From: Collinsella sp. TM10-22
Lineage (GTDB): Bacteria; Actinomycetota; Coriobacteriia; Coriobacteriales; Coriobacteriaceae
Length of the DNA: 64,000 nt
Direction of reading: 5' to 3'
Assembly: GCF_003466125.1 (NCBI RefSeq)
Contig: NZ_QSOC01000005.1
Location: 29,030 to 93,029 of the forward strand
The translations under genes and the position numbers were made by a program. Within the stretch, counting starts at the first letter, position 1, and every line of letters begins with the position of its first letter. A model generated the notes under the pieces. The model searched no databases. It was given only the letters and a program-made list of their open reading frames with translations, and was not told the DNA's origin. Positions 23,530 to 32,361 of the stretch are shown here, piece after piece.

Positions 23530-26500
23530 TTAGCCCATCAGGTCGACGACGTTAAAGTCGGCGTTGCTCTTGGCGATGACGTCTCGGCCGCCAAAGACGC
23601 AGGTGGGCGACTCGGCTGCGATGCGCGTCACATCGGCGCCGAACGAGCGCAGCTCAGCGGGTGTGGCCGCGAGCATCTGGGCGCGACGTTCCTCGCGTGC
23701 GTGCGGATCGAGCCCGGCCAGGTAGGTCGTATTGCGGCGCTTGGTGAGCGCGTACGGCTTCACGGGCGCGTCCATGCCGCTCACGCAGCTCACGATAAAG
23801 CCCTCAAAGGCGGCCTCGTCGGGCTCAAAGCTGCCGAGCCATTCGCCCGCGCGTTCCATGCGCTCAACCGAAGGATCGACCGCCGGGTCGCGGTAGGTGT
23901 AGAACGCCGTCTGGCGCTCGCCGGCCGCGCGGAATCCGCATCCGTACGCACCGCCCTTCACGCGGATCTCGTTCCACAGGTAGTCGTAGGAGAGCGCGTT
24001 GGCGGCAACCGCCCAGGCGCCCGTCACGTTAATGTCCAGGCGACGCGGGTCACACGCGCTCGCCGCAAAGCAGATATCGCTGGGGATGACAAAGGCCTCG
24101 TGACGGTCGCGCGGCTCCGGCACCACGAGCGTGCCGCTGCCAGCGCCGTCGCCCACGCCAAGCCCCAGGTCGCCCGCGGTGGCCCAGTACGTGTCAAAGT
24201 CCTCGTCGCTGCCGGTAAAGCTCGCCATGCAGCCATCGGCCACAAAGATGCGGTTTGCCAGCTCGGCAAGCTTGGCGCGCAGGCTATCCAAGCGCTCGTC
24301 AAAGTGCTCGAGCAGATGGCGCAGGAACAGGTAGAAGTCCACGCCCGAAAGCTGCTCGCGCACCATGGCCGAAGGCGAGCTGTAGCTCATCGCGCGACCC
24401 AGCGCCGCCGAGTGTCCGTTGTTGATAAAGCCCTGTTCAAGCCCAATGCGAACCTGCGTGAGCACGTCGCGAACGCGGTCGGCGTCAGCATCGAGCAACA
24501 GCGTGCTCGACCACACCTCGCGCGGCAGGCTCGCCAGCGCGTCGATCTTTTCGGACAGGGCGCCGGCGCTCACCAGCAGGTAGGGGCGCACGCCGTCCAC
24601 GTCGGGCTGCGTCATGACCTCGGTCGTAAAGCTCAAAAAGCCCAGCTTGCCGGCGAGCAGGTTGTCGAGTTCCTCGGCCGAGTGCTCGCGTGTGGGCAGC
24701 TGTTTGAGCAGGCGGCAGAGCAGCGTCACGTAGGGCAGGTCCTCAAATGCGACGCAGCTCAGGTCGAAATACTGCATGGCGTAGGCAAGACGGTTGGTGG
24801 GGATGCCGTGGCGCAGGCAGGGGATAGGCGCGGTCGTGTCCACGACCAGCGGCGGCTCGGGGCGCGCCTCGCCAATGTCGGACACACGCAGGCGCGGCAG
24901 CGTGGCCTTGTCCTCGGGCGTGTCATCCGCCTCCTGCGCGGCACGCAGCACAGCCGTGCGCTCGACCACGTCGGTCAGCTCGGCATCGGTCATGGCGTCC
25001 CGCTTGGCTGCCAGCTCGGCGGCCTCGGCGCTCTCCGCGCCCTCGGCGGCGTCCACCGGCACCAGTTCGACCAGCGCCATGTGGTCGTTTTCCAGCACCA
25101 GCTCGCGCAGCAGGTCCTCAAAGTAGCTGCCGTCCAGCTCGCCGCGCAGCTCCTCGTACACCGGGCCGTACTTGAGTGCTAACGTCGCGGCGTCGTCATC
25201 GTAGAGCCAGGTGCTCAGCGCGTCGCACGCAATAGCCACGCCGTCGGCGATACCGTAGTCGCGCTGGCGAAGGTCGTATTCGTTGCTGCTGATGATGGCC
25301 TCTAGGCGCTCGCGCGGAACGCCGTGTTCACACAGGTCGCGGCAGGCGTCCTGGAACACGCGACGCAGCTCGCGCGCCACGCCGGGCTGCGCGTTTTGCA
25401 GCATGATGAGCTCGTAGGGCTGCAGGCTCTCGGCCGCGGTGTAGCTCACCACGTTGCCGCCCAGGCCGGCGGCCAGAATGGCCTTCTTAACTGGTGCCTC
25501 GTTGGAGCCCAGCAGCGCCTCGAACAGGATGTCCGCCGCGATCGTGCGCTTGCGGTCGAGCGCGCTGCCCAGCACAAGACCCAGGCCCACCAGGGCGTTC
25601 TCGGGCGTGGTAGCCATCTCGATGCGCTTGTACTCGCAGGTCACAGGCGCCTGTACGCCCAGCGGATTGGGCGCCAGCGCGGACGGGTCCTCGCCGGCGG
25701 CAACGGCTGCGTCCATGCGGCGGCTCGCGGCACTCGGCTGCGACAGATAGCGCTCGTCCAAAAAGGCCAGGGCGCGGTCCACGTCCAGGTCGCCGTAGAG
25801 CGTGATGTAGGAGTTGGAAGGATTGTAGTGGCGCGCGTGCGTGTCCAGGAACTGCTCGTAGGTGAGTGCGGGAATCGCGCGCGGGTCGCCACCGCTCTCG
25901 TGCGCGTAGGCGGTGTCAGGATAGAGCGCGGCGTTGACGGCGTCGTCCAGCACGCTCATGGGGTCGGACAGCGCGCCCTTCATCTCGTTGAACACCACGC
26001 CGTTATAGCGTAGCGTGCCCTCGCGCAGGCTGGCGGGGCTGTCGCCGCCTTCGCCCTCGACACTCTCCGGCAGGTCCAGCTCGTAGTGCCAGCCTTCCTG
26101 CTCAAAAATGGTGGGCTTGGTATAGATGGCCGGGTTGAACACCGCGTCCAGGTACACGTCCATCAGGTTGTACAAATCCTGCTCGTTGGTGGTGGCAACG
26201 GGGTAGATGGTCTTGTCGGGGTAGGTCATGGCGTTGAGGAACGTCTGCATGGAGCTCTTGATCAGGTCGACAAACGGCTCCTTGACGGGAAACTTGGCCG
26301 ACCCGCACAGCACCGAGTGCTCAAGAATATGGAACACACCGGTGGAATCGGCCGGCGGCGTCTTAAAGCCAATGGCAAAAGCCTTGTTTTCGTCGTCGCA
26401 CGCCAGGTACAGCAGGCGAGCGCCCGAGGCGGTGTGGCGAAGCACGTAGGCATCCGAGTCGAGCTCGGGCACGGTCTCGCAGCGCTCGACGGCAAAACCG

Positions 26501-26568
26501 TGGCAGGTGGTACCGGGTGCCAGCAGCGCGGCGGCAGCGGCGCGCGAGTCGGTTGAGGTGGTGGGCAT
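23530..26568 (-). CDS. M16C metallopeptidase (presequence protease / insulinase type)
   Basis: 1012-residue zinc peptidase of family M16C, the long single-chain type related to mitochondrial PreP and bacterial HypA-like peptidases. The inverted zinc motif HxxEH is H80-I-L-E83-H84 (FHILEHSVLCGS), with a distal Glu expected in the NEMKGALSDP region; a second inactive M16 half and the M16C-associated domain follow, with GGAYGCGFRAAG near residue 860. It would degrade small unstructured peptides in the cytoplasm; no signal peptide is seen. Start 26568 is set by AGGAGG; the frame runs 69 codons further upstream without support. Confidence 0.9.
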   Translation of the reverse strand: MPTTSTDSRAAAAALLAPGTTCHGFAVERCETVPELDSDAYVLRHTASGARLLYLACDDENKAFAIGFKTPPADSTGVFHILEHSVLCGSAKFPVKEPFVDLIKSSMQTFLNAMTYPDKTIYPVATTNEQDLYNLMDVYLDAVFNPAIYTKPTIFEQEGWHYELDLPESVEGEGGDSPASLREGTLRYNGVVFNEMKGALSDPMSVLDDAVNAALYPDTAYAHESGGDPRAIPALTYEQFLDTHARHYNPSNSYITLYGDLDVDRALAFLDERYLSQPSAASRRMDAAVAAGEDPSALAPNPLGVQAPVTCEYKRIEMATTPENALVGLGLVLGSALDRKRTIAADILFEALLGSNEAPVKKAILAAGLGGNVVSYTAAESLQPYELIMLQNAQPGVARELRRVFQDACRDLCEHGVPRERLEAIISSNEYDLRQRDYGIADGVAIACDALSTWLYDDDAATLALKYGPVYEELRGELDGSYFEDLLRELVLENDHMALVELVPVDAAEGAESAEAAELAAKRDAMTDAELTDVVERTAVLRAAQEADDTPEDKATLPRLRVSDIGEARPEPPLVVDTTAPIPCLRHGIPTNRLAYAMQYFDLSCVAFEDLPYVTLLCRLLKQLPTREHSAEELDNLLAGKLGFLSFTTEVMTQPDVDGVRPYLLVSAGALSEKIDALASLPREVWSSTLLLDADADRVRDVLTQVRIGLEQGFINNGHSAALGRAMSYSSPSAMVREQLSGVDFYLFLRHLLEHFDERLDSLRAKLAELANRIFVADGCMASFTGSDEDFDTYWATAGDLGLGVGDGAGSGTLVVPEPRDRHEAFVIPSDICFAASACDPRRLDINVTGAWAVAANALSYDYLWNEIRVKGGAYGCGFRAAGERQTAFYTYRDPAVDPSVERMERAGEWLGSFEPDEAAFEGFIVSCVSGMDAPVKPYALTKRRNTTYLAGLDPHAREERRAQMLAATPAELRSFGADVTRIAAESPTCVFGGRDVIAKSNADFNVVDLMG

Positions 26569-26732
26569 ATGCAGCCTCCTTTGACGCCCCAGCGGGGGCG
26601 AATCGAGTCGAATCCTCGAGAGTATACCCATATGGGGCCGCGGTTCTGCAGCGAACTGAAGGCGATACCGGCGGATTGGGTAAAGGCCCCGCGTGACCGC
26701 CGCGCGAGCGTGGAAATTTGGACGCCTATCGA

Positions 26733-26828
26733 ATGAGAGTGGATTTTCGGACGGAATCAGCCTCAAAACGCCCAAAAACCGTCCAAATACCCACCCTCAT
26801 TTCCCGATCGTCCAAAATCCACGCTCAT
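26733..26828. repeat. Family E half-sites (three)
   Basis: ATGAGAGTGGATTTTCGGAC (26733-26752), then GTCCAAATACCCACCCTCAT (26781-26800) and GTCCAAAATCCACGCTCAT (26810-26828), the latter two inverted. Same GAGAGTGGAT core as 15564-15662. Confidence 0.7.
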
Positions 26829-26870
26829 CCGCCGCCCACACATCTCTCATATCTCATTCGTCTCTAATAC

Positions 26871-27074
26871 GAGAGATAACAGAAAGGTGAGAGATAAATA
26901 TGAGAGATAACTGAGCAGCAAAGAGACAGGCAATCATGGTATTGTCTCAATACCGATTGTTCTACCAGCAAAAATATGTATAAATGAAGCAAATGGTAGA
27001 CATTTCATCTCTATCTATCTCTTATCTCTAAGCCGAGAGATAGAGAGATAAATGAGAGATAATTACGAGAGATA
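26871..27074 (+). promoter_or_regulatory. GAGAGATA repeat array upstream of the AlbA_2 gene
   Basis: GAGAGATA occurs at 26871, 26889, 26902, 27035, 27043, 27054 and 27067, with reverse copies (TATCTCT) around 27010-27029. Spacing within clusters is 8-18 bp, centred near 11-13. The two clusters flank a 120-nt AT-rich stretch. The second cluster ends 63 nt before the next gene. This layout suggests multimeric binding by a regulator, possibly the gene product itself. Confidence 0.75.
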
Positions 27075-27137
27075 ACTGAGAGACGAGGGAAATCTATCCG
27101 CGGCATTCTCCGCAGGACCGAGCGAAAGGACGTGCAG

Positions 27138-28604
27138 ATGAACGAAAACGAGCTGACCGGTCTGCTTGAGTCTTTAAGGCGTATGGGCTCGGATGATCTT
27201 AACGTCGAAGTGAAGGAGAGCGCCACGACGCTTTCCCGCGACGTGTGGGAAACGGTGAGCGCATTCGCGAACACTGCCGGCGGAATCATCGTGCTCGGAG
27301 TGAGTGAGCGCGCAGGTTTTGTCCCGGTTGAGAACTTCGAGACCGAGAAAGTGCTCAACCAATTTGTGTCAGGCATGGGTGATGCGGGCGGTCGAGGAAA
27401 GCTGGCCAATCCGCCCAAATACACGATCGAGCGAGTGGAGCTTCAGGGCGTCATCGTTCTCGTCATTACGATTGAGGAGCTCGATCCGTCGAGCAAGCCC
27501 TGCTATGTCATAGAGCGGGGCGCCCAGGGCGGCAGCTACAAGCGCATCGATGACAAAGATGTGCCGCTTTCATCGACCGAGGTGCTCGCATTGGCGTCAT
27601 ACGGTCGAGCGACTCCGAGCGATCGCGACGCGGTGGCGGGTGCGGGCGCGGACGATCTCGACGAGACGCTGGTCGACCGTACGATAGATCGGGCTTTCTC
27701 GTTGACGCCCCGGGCAATGCGCGGCGCGCCGGACAAACAAACGAAGCTGGAGCGCCTAAATATCCTTGATTCCCAGGGCAATGTCACCAAGGCTGGACTC
27801 CTAGTTGTGGGCACCTACCCTCAGCAGTTCTATCCCAAGCTCTTCGTTGACGTGGCTGTCCATGCGGGAACTCAGAAGGGCATGGCGGGGTCGCTGAGGT
27901 TCATGGACCGCACAATCTGTGAGGGAACGTTGGGCGAGATGATCTCGGATGCCGTCGCAGCCGTCGCCAAGAATTTGCGGCGAACCTCGACCGTCCAAGG
28001 CGTCTCGCGTGTCGACTCGCTTGAGATTCCCGAGGAGGTTCTGCGCGAGGCAATCGCCAACGCCGTAATCCATCGAGAATACGGGGATCGGTTCTGTGGA
28101 CAATCGATTGCCGTCGACGTCTTTGATGATCGTGTCGAGGTGACGAATCCTGGCGGCCTTTACGGGGGAAAGACTCGCGAGAACTTGTTTGACGGCAGCT
28201 CCCGATGCCGTAACGCGACGCTTGTGAAGCTCATGTCGATTGTCCCGCTGCCGGATGGCGCAGGTTCGCCGGCTGAGGGCAATGGCTCGGGCATCCCGAT
28301 GATGATCGATGCCATGCGCGCGCATGGTCTGGCCGAGCCCCTGTTCTGCCCGGGATTCGATCGGTTCAAGGTCGTACTTTACCGTTCAAAGATCGAGCCG
28401 GTCGATCATGGCGGGGGCTTAATTGTGACGGCACTCAAACACTACGGCGAGCTGGGGACGCGCGAGCTGGCAGAGCACACAGGGCTCACAATTTCCCAGG
28501 TTAGGTCGCGCGTCAACGCGCTCATTGCTCAAGGCGAGCTTGAGCCCACGGCGCCGGCGACGAGCCGCAACCGCAAGTATCGACTGTCGGAGCGCGTGGG
28601 ATAG
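27138..28604 (+). CDS. AlbA_2 domain / GHKL ATPase-like regulator (RecG-like helicase family annotation)
   Basis: 488-residue protein of the widespread AlbA_2 plus HATPase_c_4 family, often annotated as putative transcriptional regulator. Residues ~5-120 form the AlbA_2 domain (NVEVKESATTLSRDVWETV, SAFANTAGGIIVLGVSE); ~275-400 a divergent GHKL ATPase (LREAIANAVIHREY with N-box-like NAV, then GSGIPMMIDAM); the C-terminus (~430-480) a winged helix (TRELAEHTGLTISQVRSRV). ATG 27138 lies 8 nt after GAAAGGA; a GTG two codons upstream is less well placed. It stands alone behind the GAGAGATA array. Molecular function of the family is poorly defined; some members sit in defence islands. Confidence 0.8.
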   Translation: MNENELTGLLESLRRMGSDDLNVEVKESATTLSRDVWETVSAFANTAGGIIVLGVSERAGFVPVENFETEKVLNQFVSGMGDAGGRGKLANPPKYTIERVELQGVIVLVITIEELDPSSKPCYVIERGAQGGSYKRIDDKDVPLSSTEVLALASYGRATPSDRDAVAGAGADDLDETLVDRTIDRAFSLTPRAMRGAPDKQTKLERLNILDSQGNVTKAGLLVVGTYPQQFYPKLFVDVAVHAGTQKGMAGSLRFMDRTICEGTLGEMISDAVAAVAKNLRRTSTVQGVSRVDSLEIPEEVLREAIANAVIHREYGDRFCGQSIAVDVFDDRVEVTNPGGLYGGKTRENLFDGSSRCRNATLVKLMSIVPLPDGAGSPAEGNGSGIPMMIDAMRAHGLAEPLFCPGFDRFKVVLYRSKIEPVDHGGGLIVTALKHYGELGTRELAEHTGLTISQVRSRVNALIAQGELEPTAPATSRNRKYRLSERVG

Positions 28605-28704
28605 ATGCGTTAGTGGACGAGGCGACCCAATAATCGACTCTCGATTGGCGTCCATTAAGGTAAAGCGGTTGTTGCCCAGTCGACGGTGATGCTAAAGACT
28701 CGGC

Positions 28705-29196
28705 TTACGCCGGCATGGCCCCGAACCCGTCCATCAAGAACAGCCTAAGAACCAGCTTGATGACATATCCCGGTTTGACTTCAGCCGTGCCAAAGACGCT
28801 GCGCTCGGCGAGCTCGCTGCAGTATGCATAGATGTCGCGGATAAGGTCCGCGCCCGAAAGCGTAAACATGTAGCCTGCGTCCGAAAGCGCATTGGGTGCG
28901 GCGGGCAATTTGGTCATGCGACAAAAGGTCAACAGGTCGGGCGCCATAGCGTCCTGGTAGCCAAGATGGCTGCCGTCTTCTTGTGCGACGAGTTCCAGCT
29001 GGCGTACTCGATCCAGCGCCGCTGCCAGCACAAAGCTCGGTGTGGGAGCATTGACGTCCTCCGTGCTCGCCACGAGTCTGCCTGCTGCCTGCGTGACAAG
29101 CCAGGCGACCTCGCGCTGGCAGCGCACGGCCTTGCGTGTAACCGGCTTGATGGACGAAGAAGAAACGCTCCCCTTAGGCGGATTCGAAGCAGCCAT
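28705..29196 (-). CDS. Hypothetical protein, helical
   Basis: 163 residues; I do not recognise a family. The first ~20 residues are Ser/Lys-rich and probably disordered (ASNPPKGSVSSSSIKPVTRK), the rest is predicted mostly helical with no membrane segment or catalytic motif. A conserved-looking core is FVLAAALDRVRQLELVAQED and the hydrophobic C-terminus YVIKLVLRLFLMDGFG. It is divergent from the HNH nuclease gene at 29411 (214-nt gap). TAAT(C/T)GACTCTCG occurs on both sides, at 28630 and 29343. A partner role to the nuclease is possible but unsupported. Confidence 0.6.
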   Translation of the reverse strand: MAASNPPKGSVSSSSIKPVTRKAVRCQREVAWLVTQAAGRLVASTEDVNAPTPSFVLAAALDRVRQLELVAQEDGSHLGYQDAMAPDLLTFCRMTKLPAAPNALSDAGYMFTLSGADLIRDIYAYCSELAERSVFGTAEVKPGYVIKLVLRLFLMDGFGAMPA

Positions 29197-29410
29197 AAGA
29201 CCCTCCCATGAACAATTCGGCCCAACAAGCCGGATGAAACACGTGCTACATCAGTATACAGGGGAGTGGGACAGCGGGGTACAAGCGCGCCAGCGGCAAA
29301 CCGAGAGCATCAACGACGTGCCGATCGCGGAATGAGACCTCGTAATAATTGACTCTCGGCCATATTATTGAGGGGCATGATTCGCGTTCGTATGGTTGTA
29401 GGTGCTGGCG

Positions 29411-30493
29411 ATGAACGACATTGACCTTGCTGTTCCGTTGATGGATGGACCAAGCTATGACCGCGCCTGCAGTCTCGTGCCTTCCGAATACGTTGAGGCA
29501 TGGGAGTGGTTTCTGGGTGAGGAACAGCGCGGCGGCGTTTGGACCAGCCTTCCGCACCACACCAAGGAAGATAGCCCTCAGTATCAGTATCGTTTGAGAA
29601 TTGGCTCGGACTTCTTTCCCGTAACGCGGGATTCAGGGATCTTCTGGCCGGGCCAGGATCGGGTGAAGCAAGATCCCGATAAGATCTTTGCGCTCTCGGT
29701 TCATAACTCTAAAAAGAGTTTCTATACCGATGTTCCTCCGCTCTATTTGGATGACGGCACGTGGGTCATTAAGTATTCGGTTCAAGCGCCGGGCACCGTT
29801 GGTTCTCGAGACCAAGACTATAACCGGAAAATGCTCAACTGCATGGAATGTGGCGTTCCAGTTGGAGTCATATTTGCAACTGAGGTGGGCTATAAGGTGC
29901 TTGGCCTTGCGTTTGTTGAACGGTTCGAGCCCGAAAACGGCTGGTTTGTTCTGCATGGTCCCGTTCATAAAGGCGGGCCTGACCCTCGTTTTGCGTCCGA
30001 CATGAGCTATCTGAAGCACATGCCAGTCGACATTGAGTTTGCCGGACGGGATGCGACCGATGACGAAAAAGTTCGCTATGCGTTAAGGCGCGAGCGACTG
30101 GGGCAACAATGGTTCCGCAAGCAGCTCGTTGCCGCCTATGACGGCCGTTGCGCGGTGTCGGACTGCGGCGTCAGCGAAGCTCTGGAGGCTGCACATATCG
30201 AGAATTACTCGGGCCCTAAATCGCAAGTTGCCAGCAATGGCATTCTGCTTCGGCGCGACTTACATTCCCTATTTGATGCTCATCTGATTTCGTTTGAGCC
30301 TGTTTGCGGTGAATATCGGCTGTGCGGATCGTACCTGCTGGATAAGACCGACTACGCTTCCTTTGCAGGTGCGACGCTAAGGCAGCCGAATGAGCGTCAG
30401 TGGCGACCCAATACGGCGTTTCTTGAGGCCCATCGCATTGAGTTCGATCGCTCGGAAAAGAAGCGTGAAAAGGCGGGGATTCTGCCGTATTAG
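29411..30493 (+). CDS. HNH endonuclease
   Basis: 360-residue protein with a C-terminal HNH nuclease: YDGRCAVSDC (zinc-type Cys pair), EAAHIENYSG (catalytic His), and NGILLRRDLHSLFD (N and H of the motif), at about residues 240-300. The N-terminal ~220 residues are not recognised with confidence; they contain KIFALSVHNSKKSFYTDVPP and may be a specificity domain. Such stand-alone HNH proteins can be modification-dependent restriction enzymes or mobile-element nucleases. No methyltransferase is adjacent. Start uncertain (ATG 29411; GTG 29402 also in frame). By eye its codons are more AT-rich at third positions than the core genes, hinting at transfer. Confidence 0.8.
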   Translation: MNDIDLAVPLMDGPSYDRACSLVPSEYVEAWEWFLGEEQRGGVWTSLPHHTKEDSPQYQYRLRIGSDFFPVTRDSGIFWPGQDRVKQDPDKIFALSVHNSKKSFYTDVPPLYLDDGTWVIKYSVQAPGTVGSRDQDYNRKMLNCMECGVPVGVIFATEVGYKVLGLAFVERFEPENGWFVLHGPVHKGGPDPRFASDMSYLKHMPVDIEFAGRDATDDEKVRYALRRERLGQQWFRKQLVAAYDGRCAVSDCGVSEALEAAHIENYSGPKSQVASNGILLRRDLHSLFDAHLISFEPVCGEYRLCGSYLLDKTDYASFAGATLRQPNERQWRPNTAFLEAHRIEFDRSEKKREKAGILPY

Positions 30494-30615
30494 CGTATTT
30501 GGCTTTGGTGGTCTTTTAAGATCGTGTTGTTTGATCGGATCGCGTGGCGATGCAATTTCGCGCGCACTTGCTGGTGCATGCTCTTCCTGGTTTCAATTAC
30601 GGGAAGGGAGCGAGC

Positions 30616-30900
30616 GTGAGCTGGCGAGGCGATGTCGTGATGGGGAAGTACGGAAAACTGCCGCGTGCCCTTATCGACAACAATATGTTTCCGAGCGTAG
30701 AAGTTGATTGCGGGTCGTTTGTCGTCGCCTGTCCTTGTTGCGGCTCGCAAATACCGTGTCTCGACATTCGGTTCATCGATGCGCGCGACAGACTCAGCGA
30801 CGAAGTGAGAAAACGGACAGGCGTTCATATGCCGGTGTACCCGGAGAAATGCCCTGTTTGTGGCCTCGATATCGTGTACGACGCCGGCGACGAGGGATAG
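30616..30900 (+). CDS. Small zinc-ribbon protein
   Basis: 94-residue hypothetical protein with two CxxC pairs, ACPCCGSQIPC and EKCPVCGLDI, about 43 residues apart, most likely a single zinc ribbon. GTG 30616 is chosen because GGGAAGGGAG ends 5 nt upstream; the frame is open further to GTG 30544. It follows the HNH gene by 122 nt and may be cotranscribed with it. No family name can be given. Confidence 0.6.
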   Translation: MSWRGDVVMGKYGKLPRALIDNNMFPSVEVDCGSFVVACPCCGSQIPCLDIRFIDARDRLSDEVRKRTGVHMPVYPEKCPVCGLDIVYDAGDEG

Positions 30901-30938
30901 GTGATGCGGAGGAGCTGGCTGTGAAGGCCTCTCCGTCC

Positions 30939-31625
30939 CTACAAATAAATCCCCTCACCGAGTTGCTTGTGGAACTCGGCGTGATGGTCACGTGCCCAGG
31001 TAAAGAGCGCCTGGTCAAAGTCAGTGCGCGTAGCCGGGACGCCAAAGACGCCGGCAACTTCGACGCGCACAAACTCCAGTGCCGGCAGCTTGTTGATGGC
31101 AGTGAGGGCAAACGGGGATGAGGGCTCCTCGAACAGATAGCGGCTGCCTTGCAGCGCATCGCAACTGGTGCACGTGTTGCCGAGCGACGGGGCTTTGGAG
31201 GCTCGCGCGCCCACGGGCTTGTAGCCGCAGCGCTTATGAAGGTAGTCGCGGATCTCGCCCGGCGCGCAGCCAAGAGCGGGCACGATGGCGAGTGCGTTGG
31301 CGTTGGCCGTGTCGATGACAATGTGCCCGGCTTCGTTGGGCGCGTGTGCGATGGCGATGCTCTTGTCGTTATCGGTTCGATAGGGAATGCCGAAGGCCGC
31401 GACCGAGGTCTCTTTGTGACACTTCCAGCACTCGCGCTTGCCCAGTACTAGATATATATACGGCGCTGAGGGGTCGGATCGGTCAACACCGGGCAGCCAC
31501 TCGGCAAAGGGCTCGGGGTTGACGCCGCTGGGTACATACCAGATCTTCTTGGTCCGGTCCCATTTGGCGCCCAGCGCCTTGGCTTCTTCTTTGTGCGAAA
31601 AGGGAACATCGAGCTCGGTGCGCAT
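30939..31625 (-). CDS. DUF5710 domain protein
   Basis: 228-residue protein. The N-terminus (VPFSHKEEAKALGAKWDRTK, then IWYVP) is the DUF5710 motif, found at the ends of phage and plasmid primases, DNA-methylation and conjugation proteins. A CxxC pair (ECWKC) follows at ~70, and a second (NTCTSC) at ~155, giving a possible zinc site. The C-terminal ~70 residues are unassigned. Start 31625 has GGAG five nt upstream; a longer frame to 32006 is not supported. Convergent with the zinc-ribbon gene (38-nt gap). Function unknown. Confidence 0.75.
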   Translation of the reverse strand: MRTELDVPFSHKEEAKALGAKWDRTKKIWYVPSGVNPEPFAEWLPGVDRSDPSAPYIYLVLGKRECWKCHKETSVAAFGIPYRTDNDKSIAIAHAPNEAGHIVIDTANANALAIVPALGCAPGEIRDYLHKRCGYKPVGARASKAPSLGNTCTSCDALQGSRYLFEEPSSPFALTAINKLPALEFVRVEVAGVFGVPATRTDFDQALFTWARDHHAEFHKQLGEGIYL

Positions 31626-31983
31626 GGCGGCTCCTTGGTGCTGCAGGTGCAAGTGGCTCAAGGATACCGCAGAGCGCAGACATCGCGGCGTTTTGCTGAG
31701 AAGTTGCGGTTCGGATGGGTTCGAGACGCGTTGGTCTCGGCCTCGGTGGCTATTGGGGCGGTTTTGATTGACTGCGGAGTCAGCCGGGATAGGCACTTGG
31801 GTTGCTGACGCGGTTTTGTGCATGGGCAGGGTGGTTGTTTGAGCGGTTGGAGCAGTTTGCGGCGCAGTTTTGTGCCTGGCTATTGTTGATGTTGGGGTAT
31901 TGAATTTATTTGGCAGCCATTCGTCAGGTGAATTGATGCTACGTTGCGATGATGGTTGGAGCTGCCAGCGGATTTGGCGACAT
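31626..31983. other. Intergenic, no feature recognised
   Basis: About 360 nt between the DUF5710 start and the tRNA terminator. It is somewhat AT-richer than the core genes. Open frames here are overlapping low-complexity translations without a ribosome site; I see no repeat or RNA gene. Confidence 0.5.
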
Positions 31984-32020
31984 AAAACAAAACAGCCCAG
32001 AGACATAGCCTCTGAGCTGT
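31984..32020 (-). terminator. Terminator after tRNA-Val
   Basis: On the minus strand CAGCTCAGAGGC / TCTCTGGGCTG stem (with mismatches) followed by TTTTGTTTT. Directly 3' of the tRNA, seven nt past CCA. Confidence 0.8.
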
Positions 32021-32027
32021 GAACATT

Positions 32028-32102
32028 TGGTGGGCGTTAGAAGATTTGAACTTCTGACCTCTTCCGTGTCAGGGAAGCGCTCTCCCCCTGAGCTAAACGC
32101 CC
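32028..32102 (-). tRNA. tRNA-Val (GAC)
   Basis: 75-nt tRNA with encoded CCA. Acceptor GGGCGTT pairs with AACGCCC; D arm begins AGCTCAGGGGGAGAGC; anticodon loop is CTGACAC with anticodon GAC (positions 34-36); T arm is AGAAGTTCAAATCTTCT. A-box and T-loop are canonical. Stands alone with its own terminator. Confidence 0.95.
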
Positions 32103-32361
32103 GATCAAGGGTGCGCAAGTGCGCAAGGGATAATATAACGGAGCCTGAACTCGGTGGCAAGAACATTTTTAAAAATCGCTTGCATTGTGGTCTGGTGAGA
32201 AAAAGCCGCTCGCCGCCTGCAGGTGACCGTTTGCGGTCAAATTATCGACAAAGCGTAGACAGGTTTGTGGCAAGGTTTCAGGGAAATATGTGCTGGCTTC
32301 GCCGTCTTGCGCACGATTGCACGAGGCGTGTGCCGTTGTTTGAGTAGTATGGGGGCCGACA

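Noticed and set aside
23701-25182. 493-codon plus-strand frame opposite the M16C gene
   Set aside because: Antisense shadow, Arg/Ala/Val/His-rich, no family features; the minus strand encodes a complete peptidase.
26871-27074. CRISPR array
   Set aside because: Repeats are only 8 nt and spacers are 0-125 nt, irregular; no cas genes. Operator array is a better reading.
32028-32361. Attachment site or integrase next to tRNA-Val
   Set aside because: No duplicated tRNA 3' end and no integrase gene were found in the flanking 5 kb.
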